Of a DNA stretch of 64,000 nucleotides, positions 16,341 through 25,084 are shown one piece after another. A model generated the notes under the pieces. It saw only the letters and a list, made by a program, of their open reading frames with translations. It was not told the origin of the DNA and made no database searches. Every line of letters starts with the position of its first letter. Position 1 is the first letter of the stretch. This DNA comes from an uncultured Lachnospiraceae bacterium (GTDB lineage Bacteria > Bacillota > Clostridia > Lachnospirales > Lachnospiraceae): positions 50,734 to 114,733 of the forward strand of contig CAJTMB010000008.1 of assembly GCA_910577105.1 (NCBI GenBank), read 5' to 3'. Both the position numbers and the translations under genes were made by a program.

Positions 16341-18158
16341 ATGTCAGAAAAATCAGAACAGTTAAAAAAACACTTGGATAAGCTGGCGCAGTACAGGCAT
16401 GTGATGTCCCAGTTGTCATGGGATTTTTATACACAGACGCCGAAAAAGGGAGTCGGTTATAAGATTGACGCCATCACTTATTTTTCCGGTGAAGTTTTCA
16501 AAATGCAGACTTCCGAAGAATTGGGGGAATTATATGAGCAGTTATCCCAGCCGGAGGAATTTGATGCACTGGATGACGCCATGAAGCTGACGGTGAAAAG
16601 GGGAAAAAGGGAATATGAACGGAATAAAAGGGTTCCTGCCGATTTTTATCAGGAACTGGTAAAGGAATCCAGAATTTCCGAAAAGGCATGGGAAGAGGCC
16701 AGGGAAAATGCGGATTATGCCATGTTCTGCCCTCATCTTCAAAAAATGATAGATATGAAAAGCCGGCTTGCAAAGTACATGGAGCCCGACAAAGAAGTGT
16801 ATGATACCATGCTTGACATGTATGAAGAGGGTGTGGACAGTGCGCTTATTGACAGGCTGTTTACGGAACTGAAGGAGGCGCTGGTACCGCTTTTTAAGAA
16901 AATTATGGAAAAGCCGGAGCCTGACGAAACGGTTCTTTTCGGCAGGTTTGATGTAAACAGCCAGAAAGAACTGGGGAATTTTCTTCTTTCCTACATAGGA
17001 TTTGATATGGAAGCCGGTGCCATAGGGGAAAGCGCACATCCTTTTACCATGGGATTTGGTCCGGGGGACGTACGGATTACCAACCACTACAAGACAAATG
17101 AAGCGGTGCATGCCATGTTCAGCACCATACACGAGGGTGGACACGCCATTTTCGAACAGGGCATAGATAAGGCATATGAAAAGACTTCGGCGGCACAGGT
17201 GGATTTTCTGGGCCTGCATGAGAGCCAGTCCCGGTTTTACGAGAATATCCTGGGCAGGAATATCAATTTCTGGAAACCCATTTATGATAAGGTAGGTGAA
17301 TTTCTGCCCCGGTTTCAGGATGTTCCGTTAGAACATTTTTATAAAATCATTAATCATGTGAGACCGAGTTTAATTCGTATTCAGGCGGATGAACTTACTT
17401 ATTGTTTTCATATTATACTGCGTTATGAAATCGAAAAGGCTATTTTCCGTGATGGGGCGAAAGCGGAGGAACTGCCCTCGCTTTGGAATGACAAGATGGA
17501 GGAAATGCTGGGTATCAGGCCGTCCAATGATGCGGAAGGCATACTGCAGGACACGCACTGGTCGGATGGTTCTTTCGGCTATTTTCCGACCTATCTTCTG
17601 GGGACAATTTATGACGGTATGTTTCTGGAAGAAATGGAAAAGGATTTGGGCAGCTTAAATACGGTGTTGGCGGAAGGCAGAGTCAGTGAAATTACGGCGT
17701 GGCTCCATGATAAAATACACCGTTACGGAAGCATGAGGAATTCTCCGGAAACTATAAAGGCAGTATGCGGACAGGAGATTACGGCAGCGCCGGTTATCCG
17801 TTATTTTACTGAAAAATATACAGGTATATACGGGATGGCAGACTATGCGGCCGGTGTTATCCTGCCGGATGGGGAGTATGTACTTACGGATAATCATCTG
17901 GAAACGCTTCTCGAACTGTCAGGGCAGCCTAAGGAGCTTTTATGGGATATGATACCCAAAGAAGATTCCGCCCTTTTCTGGATGATTGCCTATACGGGCT
18001 GCGTCATCACCGATTACAACTCTTCCGTGGGGATGGAGATGACAAAACAGCAGGAGAAAACATTCCGTGCAATGGTAAATCATGGTGTCCTGCTGGATAA
18101 ATACTATGATATTACCAACGAAAGAAAAAAAGTGGCTGAGGAGAACGGGGAAGTGTAA
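16341..18158 (+). CDS. M32 family metallocarboxypeptidase (Taq carboxypeptidase type)
   Basis: The 605-residue enzyme has the M32 zinc site: HEGGH at 264-268 and the family motif HESQSRFYEN about 30 residues later, which supplies the third ligand (Glu). An LSWDFYTQTPKKG segment near the N-terminus and HVRPSLIRIQADE also match the family. It removes C-terminal residues from peptides in the cytosol. M32 proteins are usually close to 500 residues; here about 100 extra residues follow the typical end (from NSPETIKAV), ending in a charged tail. Start ATG 16341 is chosen over a GTG at 16329 because AAAGG lies 11 bases upstream and the family begins with a similar MSEK sequence. Convergent with the next gene across a shared terminator. 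Confidence 0.9.
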   Translation: MSEKSEQLKKHLDKLAQYRHVMSQLSWDFYTQTPKKGVGYKIDAITYFSGEVFKMQTSEELGELYEQLSQPEEFDALDDAMKLTVKRGKREYERNKRVPADFYQELVKESRISEKAWEEARENADYAMFCPHLQKMIDMKSRLAKYMEPDKEVYDTMLDMYEEGVDSALIDRLFTELKEALVPLFKKIMEKPEPDETVLFGRFDVNSQKELGNFLLSYIGFDMEAGAIGESAHPFTMGFGPGDVRITNHYKTNEAVHAMFSTIHEGGHAIFEQGIDKAYEKTSAAQVDFLGLHESQSRFYENILGRNINFWKPIYDKVGEFLPRFQDVPLEHFYKIINHVRPSLIRIQADELTYCFHIILRYEIEKAIFRDGAKAEELPSLWNDKMEEMLGIRPSNDAEGILQDTHWSDGSFGYFPTYLLGTIYDGMFLEEMEKDLGSLNTVLAEGRVSEITAWLHDKIHRYGSMRNSPETIKAVCGQEITAAPVIRYFTEKYTGIYGMADYAAGVILPDGEYVLTDNHLETLLELSGQPKELLWDMIPKEDSALFWMIAYTGCVITDYNSSVGMEMTKQQEKTFRAMVNHGVLLDKYYDITNERKKVAEENGEV

Positions 18159-18188
18159 GGGAGCGAGTCCCCCGGATTTGTTTCAATA

Positions 18189-18240
18189 AAAAAAGCCGTT
18201 GATTTGACAGACTTTCATCTGCCAAATGCAACGGCTTTTA
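18189..18240. terminator. Bidirectional terminator
   Basis: AAAAGCCGTTG plus TTTG pairs with CAAA plus CAACGGCTTTT around a 16-base loop; A-run on the left and T-run on the right make it work for both the carboxypeptidase (plus) and the membrane-protein gene (minus). Confidence 0.85.
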
Positions 18241-18249
18241 TTGACTGAA

Positions 18250-18813
18250 TTATGCGCCCAAAGCCTTTGCCCCGTCATTTAAGAACAGCATGTAAAGGAT
18301 GGTGCCCACCAGTGAAACAATCGCAACGATAATGTTTGCAAACGCAGCAAAAATATTGATAATCGGAATCAGTCCAAGGAGAGTAAGGACAACAGAAACG
18401 CAGCAGCATACAAGGTTAATCATCCAGACAGTATGTCCTTTCTGTGCCACAGCGGCAGCGCCGACCTGATTCATGACTTCCGATACGGAATTACATACAA
18501 AGTATATAATGGATAAGCTGATTACGGTTGCACAGATAGCGAGAACGATGCCTAAGATACCGGCGCCAAAGAATGTTCTGATAATGGAGAGAACGATATT
18601 GGCGATGGTGATGTAAAATGCCATCATGCAGCCCTGAATATCCTTTCCGGCCTGATACAGTCCAACCATGCTTAAAACACCGAATACAATTGAACCGATA
18701 CCGGCAACAATGTTGATAATCGGAATGATGGCAAGTACTGAACAAATAATGATACCAACTGCAGCAATGAACATTTTCCGCAGGCCCGGACCTGCATTAG
18801 TGAATTTTTCCAT
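18250..18813 (-). CDS. Small multi-pass membrane protein of unknown function
   Basis: The 187-residue protein is almost entirely hydrophobic, with about five membrane segments and a short polar loop (NSVSEVMNQVGAAAVAQKG). An internal echo is visible: LAIIPIINIVAGIG in the first half and LGLIPIINIFAAFA in the second, suggesting duplication of a two-helix hairpin. No catalytic or transport motif is recognised. The start at 18813 has AGGAGG 8 bases upstream and a strong promoter. It is a single-gene unit between a shared terminator and a divergent promoter. Confidence 0.78.
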   Translation of the reverse strand: MEKFTNAGPGLRKMFIAAVGIIICSVLAIIPIINIVAGIGSIVFGVLSMVGLYQAGKDIQGCMMAFYITIANIVLSIIRTFFGAGILGIVLAICATVISLSIIYFVCNSVSEVMNQVGAAAVAQKGHTVWMINLVCCCVSVVLTLLGLIPIINIFAAFANIIVAIVSLVGTILYMLFLNDGAKALGA

Positions 18814-18858
18814 ATAAATTTCCTCCTAATATGTAGTTTATATAAATTTAATAAATAC

Positions 18859-18888
18859 ATTATATCAAATTTATATGTGGAATGTCTA
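18859..18888 (-). promoter_or_regulatory. Promoter of the membrane-protein gene (minus strand)
   Basis: Reading the minus strand: TAGACA (18888-18883), 18-base spacer, perfect TATAAT (18864-18859). Its -35 box overlaps the -35 box of the divergent promoter, so only one polymerase can bind at a time. Confidence 0.65.
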
Positions 18889-18915
18889 TACAAATATTCC
18901 TGAAAATGGTATACT
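18887..18915 (+). promoter_or_regulatory. Promoter of the carbamate-kinase-like gene
   Basis: TATACA (18887-18892), 17-base spacer and TATACT (18910-18915). It overlaps the opposite-strand promoter by two bases. Confidence 0.5.
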
Positions 18916-18983
18916 GATGGACATAAAATGCACAATCCGGTTTTATGTTGCCGGCTATAAATAATAGCAAGAGAGGTAGCCTT

Positions 18984-19919
18984 ATGAGCAGGAAAAAAGC
19001 AGTGGTATCTTTAGGACATGACGCACTGGGGTATACGACCCTGGAACAGTGGGACGCAGTGAAGGTAACGGCAAAAGCACTGGCAGATTTGGTGGAGGAG
19101 GATTACCAGCTTACCATTACGCACAGCAACGGTCCGCAGGTCAGCATGATTCACAAGGCCATGACGCAGTTACGCCGTGTCTATATTGATTATACACCGG
19201 CTCCCATGTGTGTATGCTCTGCCATGAGCCAGGGCTATGTAGGCTACGATATCCAGAATTCCCTGCGCGCCGAACTTTTAAGCCGCGGCATCAGCAAGCC
19301 GGTCAGTACAATCCTGACACAGGTGACGGTAGACCCGTATGACGAAGCATTTTATGAGCCTACCAAAAAAATCGGCAGGTATATGTCCAAGGAAGATGCG
19401 GATACGGAAGTAAAAAAAGGTAATTATGTAATAGAAGTTCCCGGCAAGGGTTACCGCCGTGTGGTGGCGGCGCCCAAACCGATTCATATCGTGGAAATAG
19501 AAAGCATTAAGACATTGGCAGACGCAGACCAGGTGGTGATTGCCTGCGGCGGCGGCGGTATCCCTGTTATTGAGCAACAGCACGCCTTGAAAGGCGCGTC
19601 CGCTGTCATAGAAAAGGACTGCATAGCGGGCAGGCTGGCATCTGATTTAAAAGCGGACAGCCTGATAATCCTGACTTCCGTGGATAATGTCTACAAAAAC
19701 TTCGACAAGGAGGACAGGCAGCCCATTGAGCGCATGAGTGTGGAAGAGGCCAAGGCCTATATGGAAGAGGGACAGTTTGAGGAAGGCACCATGCTTCCCA
19801 AGATTGAAGCTGCCATAGAATATCTTGAAAAAGTGCCGGAAGGCAGCGTGCTTATTACCTCACTGCAAAAGGTAAAGGATGCAGTCAGGGGAAAGGCAGG
19901 CACATTGATTACGGTATAA
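18984..19919 (+). CDS. Carbamate kinase-like amino-acid-kinase-family protein
   Basis: The 311-residue protein has the length and order of carbamate kinase: HSNGPQVSMIHKAM, a CVCSAMSQGYVGYDIQN helix region, TQVTVDPYDEAFYEPTKKIG, VIACGGGGIPVI and LITSLQKV near the end. Carbamate kinase makes ATP from carbamoyl phosphate at the end of arginine or allantoin breakdown. The N-terminal nucleotide loop is unusual: SLGHDALG replaces the canonical LGGNAL, changing two residues next to the phosphates. The gene stands alone, with no arcA or arcB nearby, so its substrate may differ. Start: ATG 18984, 7 bases after GAGAGG; an upstream in-frame ATG lacks a ribosome site. Confidence 0.8.
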   Translation: MSRKKAVVSLGHDALGYTTLEQWDAVKVTAKALADLVEEDYQLTITHSNGPQVSMIHKAMTQLRRVYIDYTPAPMCVCSAMSQGYVGYDIQNSLRAELLSRGISKPVSTILTQVTVDPYDEAFYEPTKKIGRYMSKEDADTEVKKGNYVIEVPGKGYRRVVAAPKPIHIVEIESIKTLADADQVVIACGGGGIPVIEQQHALKGASAVIEKDCIAGRLASDLKADSLIILTSVDNVYKNFDKEDRQPIERMSVEEAKAYMEEGQFEEGTMLPKIEAAIEYLEKVPEGSVLITSLQKVKDAVRGKAGTLITV

Positions 19920-19934
19920 TGAAAAAGATGTCAA

Positions 19935-19966
19935 AGGGGCGTCATGTTTGTGACGCCCCTTTTTTT
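19935..19966 (+). terminator. Rho-independent terminator after the carbamate-kinase-like gene
   Basis: AGGGGCGTCA pairs with TGACGCCCCT around a six-base loop and is followed by seven T. It reaches to within 3 bases of the convergent acetyltransferase stop. Confidence 0.92.
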
Positions 19967-19968
19967 AA

Positions 19969-20898
19969 TTAGCCCAGATGTGCAAATGTAGCGCCTAAGC
20001 GTGTATCAAAACCGAGAGTCTGATACATATCCTCATCACAGGGAGCGCAGCAAACGGTCAGGCTTGCAATGCCGTTGTCCCTGCACCAGTTTTGAGCCGC
20101 CTGCGCCAGCTTTCGTGCGATACCCATTTTACGAAACACAGGCTCAATGTAGAAGTCATCGAACATGCCGATGTCGGCACATGCAAAGGTGGAGAAACAT
20201 CTTGCCACACTGCACATTCCTACGGCGCGGCTGTTTCTGCGTGCCAGAAAGAAGATGATTTTCTTATCCCGGATTGCCTGTGACAGCAGCCTTTGCTGTT
20301 CCTCTGTCAAAGCCTGTTCACCAATCTCAGATAGAAAACCGTTCTCCAGCCTTTTGAACTGCCAATCTTCTGCATCGGTTAAAATTTCGACAGTGATGGG
20401 CGAAGCGTCTTTCGGCGGCAGAATCATCAGCGGTTCGCCCCATTCATCAACGCCGTTTGCCACAAAACCGACGCCTTTCCAAAACTTAAGCCGGCGATTG
20501 CTGCCGCAATTCAACTCAGCATAAAGAGCTCCGTTTGCTTTTGCCCAATCCAAGAGCACTCCGGCACAGGTTGTGCCTGTACCGTTGCCGCGGAATTTTG
20601 GGTAGACACAAAACTCCATAATGAAACATTTGCCGTCCTCCGTATTGTAAATGACGGGCATGGCAAAACCGATGTTTTCTCCGTCGCGGTAAAAGAAAAG
20701 GTAATGGCAACGGTCTTTTGACCTGTCATGCAGTTTTTGAATGTCAGTCCGGTACTGCGCGTCATGAAGGAAATATTCCCTGTCTTCGTCTTCCGGATTC
20801 GGAAAAATATCCCGCTGGAAATAAATATGAAGCTGTTCCCAAAAAGCAGCAATATCAGATTCCGTGACTGCTTCACGGATGGTAATTTGTTTATTCAT
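19969..20898 (-). CDS. Tandem GNAT-family N-acetyltransferase
   Basis: The 309-residue protein contains two GNAT folds. The first (about 1-150) has the acetyl-CoA loop as YPKFRGNGTGTT after FCVYP; the second (about 165-309) has EPVFRKMGIARKLAQ after DDFYIEP. Both keep the R-x-x-G-x-G/A signature, so both could bind acetyl-CoA, though in many two-domain GNATs only one is active. The substrate cannot be told. The start at 20898 has GGAG about 10 bases upstream. It follows aroA on the same strand after 38 bases and is probably co-transcribed, though no functional link to aromatic synthesis is visible. Confidence 0.85.
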   Translation of the reverse strand: MNKQITIREAVTESDIAAFWEQLHIYFQRDIFPNPEDEDREYFLHDAQYRTDIQKLHDRSKDRCHYLFFYRDGENIGFAMPVIYNTEDGKCFIMEFCVYPKFRGNGTGTTCAGVLLDWAKANGALYAELNCGSNRRLKFWKGVGFVANGVDEWGEPLMILPPKDASPITVEILTDAEDWQFKRLENGFLSEIGEQALTEEQQRLLSQAIRDKKIIFFLARRNSRAVGMCSVARCFSTFACADIGMFDDFYIEPVFRKMGIARKLAQAAQNWCRDNGIASLTVCCAPCDEDMYQTLGFDTRLGATFAHLG

Positions 20899-20936
20899 TT
20901 TGCAATATCTCCGGTTCTTAAGTTTGCTATATTTGC

Positions 20937-22247
20937 TTAACAGATTTTTCGAATGGTTTCTTCCAACACCTCAAAATAATTTTCAAATGTCTTTTTGCAG
21001 CAGGCGGGGTTTTCTATGACGATTCCCGGCGCACGCAGTCCGGTGAGGGAAAAGCCCATGGCAAGCCTGTGGTCGTCAAAGGTTTCAATATGCGTAGGCT
21101 TCGGCGCGCCCGGATATATGGTCAGGCCGTCGTCATGCTCTTTACAGGAAATGCCCATGGCTTTCAGGTTTTTCAGGATGGCGCCGATGCGGTCGCTTTC
21201 CTGATGGCGGATGTGCCCGATGCCGGTAATGGTGGTCGGTCTGTCTGCAAAGGGTGCAATGGCGCAGAGTGTAATGGCCTGGTCAGAACAGGCGGACATG
21301 TCAACGGTAATTCCCTGTAAGCGCCGGTCTGACGGACCGCAAAGGCAAAGTCCGTCTGCGTTTTCGGTGACAAAGCAGCCCATTTTTTCCAGAATATCCA
21401 AAAACAGCACATCTCCCTGTAGGGAGTTTTTCCACACGCCTTTTACGGTGACAGCAATGCCCAAAAGGGCTGCCATCGCATAAAAATAACATGCGGCGGA
21501 TACATCCGGCTCCACCCGGTAGGGCAGGGCCCGGTAATGCTGTCCTGCGAAAACGACAAAAGAGCCGTCCGGCATTTTTTTTGAGGAAACACCGAACTGC
21601 CGCATCATCTTTCTTGTCATGTCTATATATGCCATGCCGTGGCTTCCCTGAACATGGATGGTGAAGTCTGCCGGAGAGAGGCTTGCGGCAATTAACAGTG
21701 CGCTTAAAAACTGACTGCTGGAATCTATGTCAATGGAGATTTCATTTTTTTCAAAGCCATGTCCATTTAATGTAAAAGGAAAGCATCCCTCTTTACCGTC
21801 GCAGGTTATTTTACATCCCAATTCCTGCAGGGAAGCCAACAGGGGAGCCATAGGCCTTTTTCGCATCTGTTCTGAAGCGTCCATGTGGAAGATGCCGCTT
21901 TGTATACCCAGACACGCCGTAAGGAAACGTGCGGCAGTGCCGGCGCTGCCCACATACAGGGAAGCTTCTTTTAAGGGGATTCTCCCGCCAAGCCCGCATA
22001 CTTCCATCCGGCAGTTTTCCTCGTCGGCAAAGGTTTCAAACCCCAGCGCCTTAAGACAGCTTAAAAAATGCCTTGAATCATCGGAAAAAAGCGCGCCGTC
22101 CAGAGTGCTTTTCCCGTCAGCAAGCATGGCAAGCAAAAGGGCGCGGTTGGTAATGCTCTTGGAGCCGGGTACGGAAACCAAAATATTTTCCCGGGAAAGG
22201 GTTCTGTCGAAAATACAGGGAACCTCGTAAGTGCTGGTGGCAATCAT
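20937..22247 (-). CDS. aroA: 3-phosphoshikimate 1-carboxyvinyltransferase (EPSP synthase)
   Basis: The 436-residue enzyme joins shikimate-3-phosphate and phosphoenolpyruvate in the chorismate pathway. Landmarks: VPGSKSITNRALLLA at the N-terminus (phosphate-binding Lys/Ser/Arg), VGSAGTAARFLTA for PEP binding, MRKRPMAPL, QFLSALLIAA, EPDVSAACYF with the catalytic-site Asp, and FDDHRLAMGF near the end. The glycine-alanine pair of the PEP loop reads G-T-A-A-R, which differs from the class I NAGTAMRP pattern. Other shikimate genes are not adjacent. Start at 22247 with AAAGGAT upstream. A long intergenic region with an inverted repeat precedes it. Confidence 0.95.
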   Translation of the reverse strand: MIATSTYEVPCIFDRTLSRENILVSVPGSKSITNRALLLAMLADGKSTLDGALFSDDSRHFLSCLKALGFETFADEENCRMEVCGLGGRIPLKEASLYVGSAGTAARFLTACLGIQSGIFHMDASEQMRKRPMAPLLASLQELGCKITCDGKEGCFPFTLNGHGFEKNEISIDIDSSSQFLSALLIAASLSPADFTIHVQGSHGMAYIDMTRKMMRQFGVSSKKMPDGSFVVFAGQHYRALPYRVEPDVSAACYFYAMAALLGIAVTVKGVWKNSLQGDVLFLDILEKMGCFVTENADGLCLCGPSDRRLQGITVDMSACSDQAITLCAIAPFADRPTTITGIGHIRHQESDRIGAILKNLKAMGISCKEHDDGLTIYPGAPKPTHIETFDDHRLAMGFSLTGLRAPGIVIENPACCKKTFENYFEVLEETIRKIC

Positions 22248-22480
22248 AACAGTATCCTTTCTTTAAATGGTTATGTATAAGACATTCCGAAACATAGCAT
22301 CCCTGCTATTGTCATTGTACCCATTGTATGTTCCAACACCTTATGGAATATACAATGTGCACAATTCGGAAGTGCTAAAAAGAATTTCATATTTATATGT
22401 GGTTATGTAACATATATTACTGGAAAAGAGCGCCGCTGTCAAAAAGAGGTTTTTCTTTCTCGAAATGTTTGGGTTTTTAC
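22248..22480. other. Intergenic stretch upstream of aroA
   Basis: No gene is seen in these 233 bases. They hold an imperfect 14-bp inverted repeat (CATTGTATGTTCCA at 22322-22335 with TGGAATATACAATG at 22344-22357) that could be an operator or leader hairpin for aroA, and a 17-codon minus-strand frame without regulatory-codon enrichment that I do not call a gene. No confident promoter for aroA could be placed. Confidence 0.35.
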
Positions 22481-22650
22481 ATTCTGCATGGCGGCAGACG
22501 GAGCGTGTATTTGATTCCATAAGGGGGCCTGTAAAAACGCCGGTACTTAGATGTTGTTCTTTAACATCTTATGTACCGCTGCGCTTTTTACCGGAGTGAG
22601 AACGTCCCCCGTTGGAACAAATACACGCTCCGTCTGCCGCCATGCAGAAT
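22481..22650. repeat. Palindromic intergenic element, copy A (170 bp)
   Basis: Two perfectly complementary 33-base arms (22481-22513 and 22618-22650) enclose a core that folds further: GTAAAAACGC with GCGCTTTTTAC, and GGTAC..GATGTT with AACATC..GTACC. TTCCA and GGGGG on the left face CCCCC and TGGAA on the right. The same core recurs at about 28.1 and 38.9 kb with different arms. It lies between aroA and the cysK promoter, outside any gene. Confidence 0.85.
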
Positions 22651-22667
22651 GAGGAGCCCGGATGAAG

Positions 22668-22696
22668 TTGACATTTAGTGGGAATGGGTGTAAGAT
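22668..22696 (+). promoter_or_regulatory. Promoter of the cysK operon
   Basis: Perfect TTGACA (22668-22673), 17-base spacer and TAAGAT (22691-22696). It begins 18 bases after the palindromic element. The leader then contains a small TCCTA/TAGGA hairpin before the ribosome site. Confidence 0.7.
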
Positions 22697-22754
22697 TTTT
22701 GTTACAAATCTCCTATTAAACAAGTAGGAATATAGGATTGGAGAAATCATTGCA

Positions 22755-23684
22755 ATGATAGCAGAGAGTGCAACACAGTTGGTGGGGAATACACCCCTTT
22801 TAAGGGTCAGCCGTTATATGGAAAAGGCAGGCGTAAAGGACGCAGTGATACTGGCAAAGCTGGAATATCTGAATCCGGCGGGGAGCGTAAAGGACAGGGT
22901 TGCCTTAAATATGGTTGAGCGTGCGGAGGCAGAAGGCGTTTTAAAACCGGGCGCAACCATCATAGAGCCGACAAGCGGCAATACGGGAATCGGCCTTGCC
23001 AGTGTGGCAGCGGCAAAAGGGTACAGGACGATACTGACCCTGCCCGATACCATGAGCATGGAAAGGCGTAATCTGTTAAAGGCGTATGGCGCAAAGCTGG
23101 TCTTGACGGAAGGAAAGCTGGGCATGAGGGGAGCGATAGAAAAGGCGGAACAACTGCACAGGGAAATCGAAGATTCCGTTATTATGGGGCAGTTTGAGAA
23201 TCCATATAATCCGGAGGCGCATGAAAAGACTACGGCCCCCGAAATCTGGAAGGATACGGAGGGCAAGGTGGATATTTTTGTGGCAGGCGTCGGGACGGGA
23301 GGGACAATTTCAGGCGTAGGGAAATACCTGAAGGCGAAAAACTCCTCCATCAGGGTGGTGGCGGTGGAGCCGGAAGGCTCTCCGGTGTTGTCGGGAGGTG
23401 AACCGGGACCGCATAACCTGCAGGGAATCGGAGCGGGATTTGTGCCTAAGGCGCTGGATACGCAAATTTATGATGAGATTATAAAAGTAAAAGATGAAGA
23501 AGCATTTGAGGCAGGCCGCAACATTGCAAGGACGGAAGGGATTTTAGTGGGCATTACATCAGGTGCAGCGCTCCATGCTGCGGCGCTTCTGGCAAAAAGA
23601 CCGGAAAATGCCGGCAAAACCATTGTAGCGCTTTTGCCGGATTCGGGAGACCGTTATCTGTCCACGCCGCTTTTTTCGGAATAA
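22755..23684 (+). CDS. cysK: Cysteine synthase A (O-acetylserine sulfhydrylase)
   Basis: The 309-residue PLP enzyme makes cysteine from O-acetylserine and sulfide. The PLP lysine lies in NPAGSVKDRVA, the substrate loop is EPTSGNTGIGLA, the PLP-phosphate loop is GVGTGGTISGVG, and ITSGAALHAA supplies the pyridine-ring serine region. The length is that of CysK rather than cystathionine beta-synthase. Start ATG 22755 with GGAG about 12 bases upstream. The MATE gene follows after 44 bases with no terminator, so transcription from the cysK promoter probably covers MATE and ABC-F too. Confidence 0.94.
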   Translation: MIAESATQLVGNTPLLRVSRYMEKAGVKDAVILAKLEYLNPAGSVKDRVALNMVERAEAEGVLKPGATIIEPTSGNTGIGLASVAAAKGYRTILTLPDTMSMERRNLLKAYGAKLVLTEGKLGMRGAIEKAEQLHREIEDSVIMGQFENPYNPEAHEKTTAPEIWKDTEGKVDIFVAGVGTGGTISGVGKYLKAKNSSIRVVAVEPEGSPVLSGGEPGPHNLQGIGAGFVPKALDTQIYDEIIKVKDEEAFEAGRNIARTEGILVGITSGAALHAAALLAKRPENAGKTIVALLPDSGDRYLSTPLFSE

Positions 23685-23728
23685 ACAGTTGCAGAAAAAA
23701 TTGATTTGGTTGCAGGGAGAAATAGGTT

Positions 23729-25084
23729 ATGACAAAGGATATGACACAGGGAAAGCCAATGAAACTGATATTGGGATTTGCCGTTCCCATGCTGTTCGGT
23801 TATCTGTTCCAGCAGTTTTACAATCTGGTGGATACTTTGATAGTGGGCAGGTATCTTGGGGTTAATTCCCTGGCGGGAGTCGGTTCTACCGGTTCCATTA
23901 ATTTTCTTGTAATCGGGTTTTGCATGGGTACATGTGTGGGATTTTCCATTCCTGTTGCCCAAAGGTTTGGCGCCGGGGACGAAGCGGGACTGCGGAAGTA
24001 TGTGGCAAACTGTGTCTGGCTCGGACTTGCCTTTGCAGCGGTCATGACGTTTCTTACGGTTGTCTTTTGCAGGGATATCCTGCTTTTGATGGATACGCCG
24101 GAAGATATCATGGAATATGCCTATGCGTACATTCTTGTGATTTTTATAGGTATTCCCACGGTATTTTTATATAATATCCTGTCCGGAATTATCCGGGCGC
24201 TTGGAGATAGCAGAACCCCGGTTATTTTCCTTGTTATTTCCTCGGTAACGAATATTATCCTTGACCTTTTGTTTATCGTACGCTTACAGATGGGTGTGGC
24301 GGGGGCTGCATGGGCAACCGTTATATCCCAGGGTATGTCCGGCGTTTTGTGTCTTGTATTTATTATAAAGAAATTTGAGATTCTCCGTATTTCCAGGGAA
24401 GAGTGGAAGCCTGATATCCATTTGATGGGGAATTTATGCGGGATGGGAATCCCCATGGGGATGCAGTATTCCATCACGGCAATCGGCAGCGTGATTTTGC
24501 AGACAGCCGTAAACGGACTGGGTTCCGCAGCAGTGGCTTCCGTGACGGCCGCCGCCAAAATAGGCGGTTTCCTGATGTGCCCGTTTGAAGCCATGGGCTC
24601 GACGATGGCGTCATACGGCGGTCAGAATGTGGGTGCAAGGAAGCTGAAAAGGATTAAGGAAGGGCTTTTTGAATGCATCAAGCTGGGAGCGGTTTATTCC
24701 GTCATCGCATTTGTGGTTGCGTACTTTTTGGGGGCGCCCCTTGGAAGACTGTTTCTGGAAAAAGAAAGCGTTGCCGCCGCGGGGCAGATAATAGATAATG
24801 TGAGGCTGTACCTGCTGATAAATACGGCTTTTTATTTTTTGCTGGCTCTTGTCAATATTGTCCGGTTTATGATACAGGGTATCGGATTTCCGACGTTTGC
24901 CGTTTTGGCGGGAGTGCTGGAGATGGTAGCGAGAGCGCTGGTGGGTCTTGTGCTTGTGCCAATATGGGGGTTCCCCGCCGCCGCCCTGGGCAGTCCGATT
25001 GCCTGGCTGTTTGCGGACGCTTTTCTGATACCTGCGTTTTTCCATGTTTACAAAAAACTAAAAATACAGTTTGGGGAAGAATAA
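23729..25084 (+). CDS. MATE family efflux transporter
   Basis: The 451-residue protein has twelve predicted membrane helices and the MATE signature at the N-terminus (LGFAVPMLFGYLFQQFYNLVD, here quoted in part, followed by IVGRYLG). Each half begins with a similar helix pair (second half from GIPMGMQYSITAIGS). The family exports cationic drugs or metabolites in exchange for sodium or protons. GGGAGAAATAGG precedes the start. Its stop codon is immediately followed by the ATG of an ABC-F protein, so the two are translationally coupled; MATE plus ABC-F next to each other hints at antibiotic tolerance, which is inference. Confidence 0.92.
   Translation: MTKDMTQGKPMKLILGFAVPMLFGYLFQQFYNLVDTLIVGRYLGVNSLAGVGSTGSINFLVIGFCMGTCVGFSIPVAQRFGAGDEAGLRKYVANCVWLGLAFAAVMTFLTVVFCRDILLLMDTPEDIMEYAYAYILVIFIGIPTVFLYNILSGIIRALGDSRTPVIFLVISSVTNIILDLLFIVRLQMGVAGAAWATVISQGMSGVLCLVFIIKKFEILRISREEWKPDIHLMGNLCGMGIPMGMQYSITAIGSVILQTAVNGLGSAAVASVTAAAKIGGFLMCPFEAMGSTMASYGGQNVGARKLKRIKEGLFECIKLGAVYSVIAFVVAYFLGAPLGRLFLEKESVAAAGQIIDNVRLYLLINTAFYFLLALVNIVRFMIQGIGFPTFAVLAGVLEMVARALVGLVLVPIWGFPAAALGSPIAWLFADAFLIPAFFHVYKKLKIQFGEE

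Noticed and set aside
22264..22320. 17-codon minus-strand leader peptide before aroA
   Set aside because: No ribosome site and no run of aromatic codons, so no support for attenuation.
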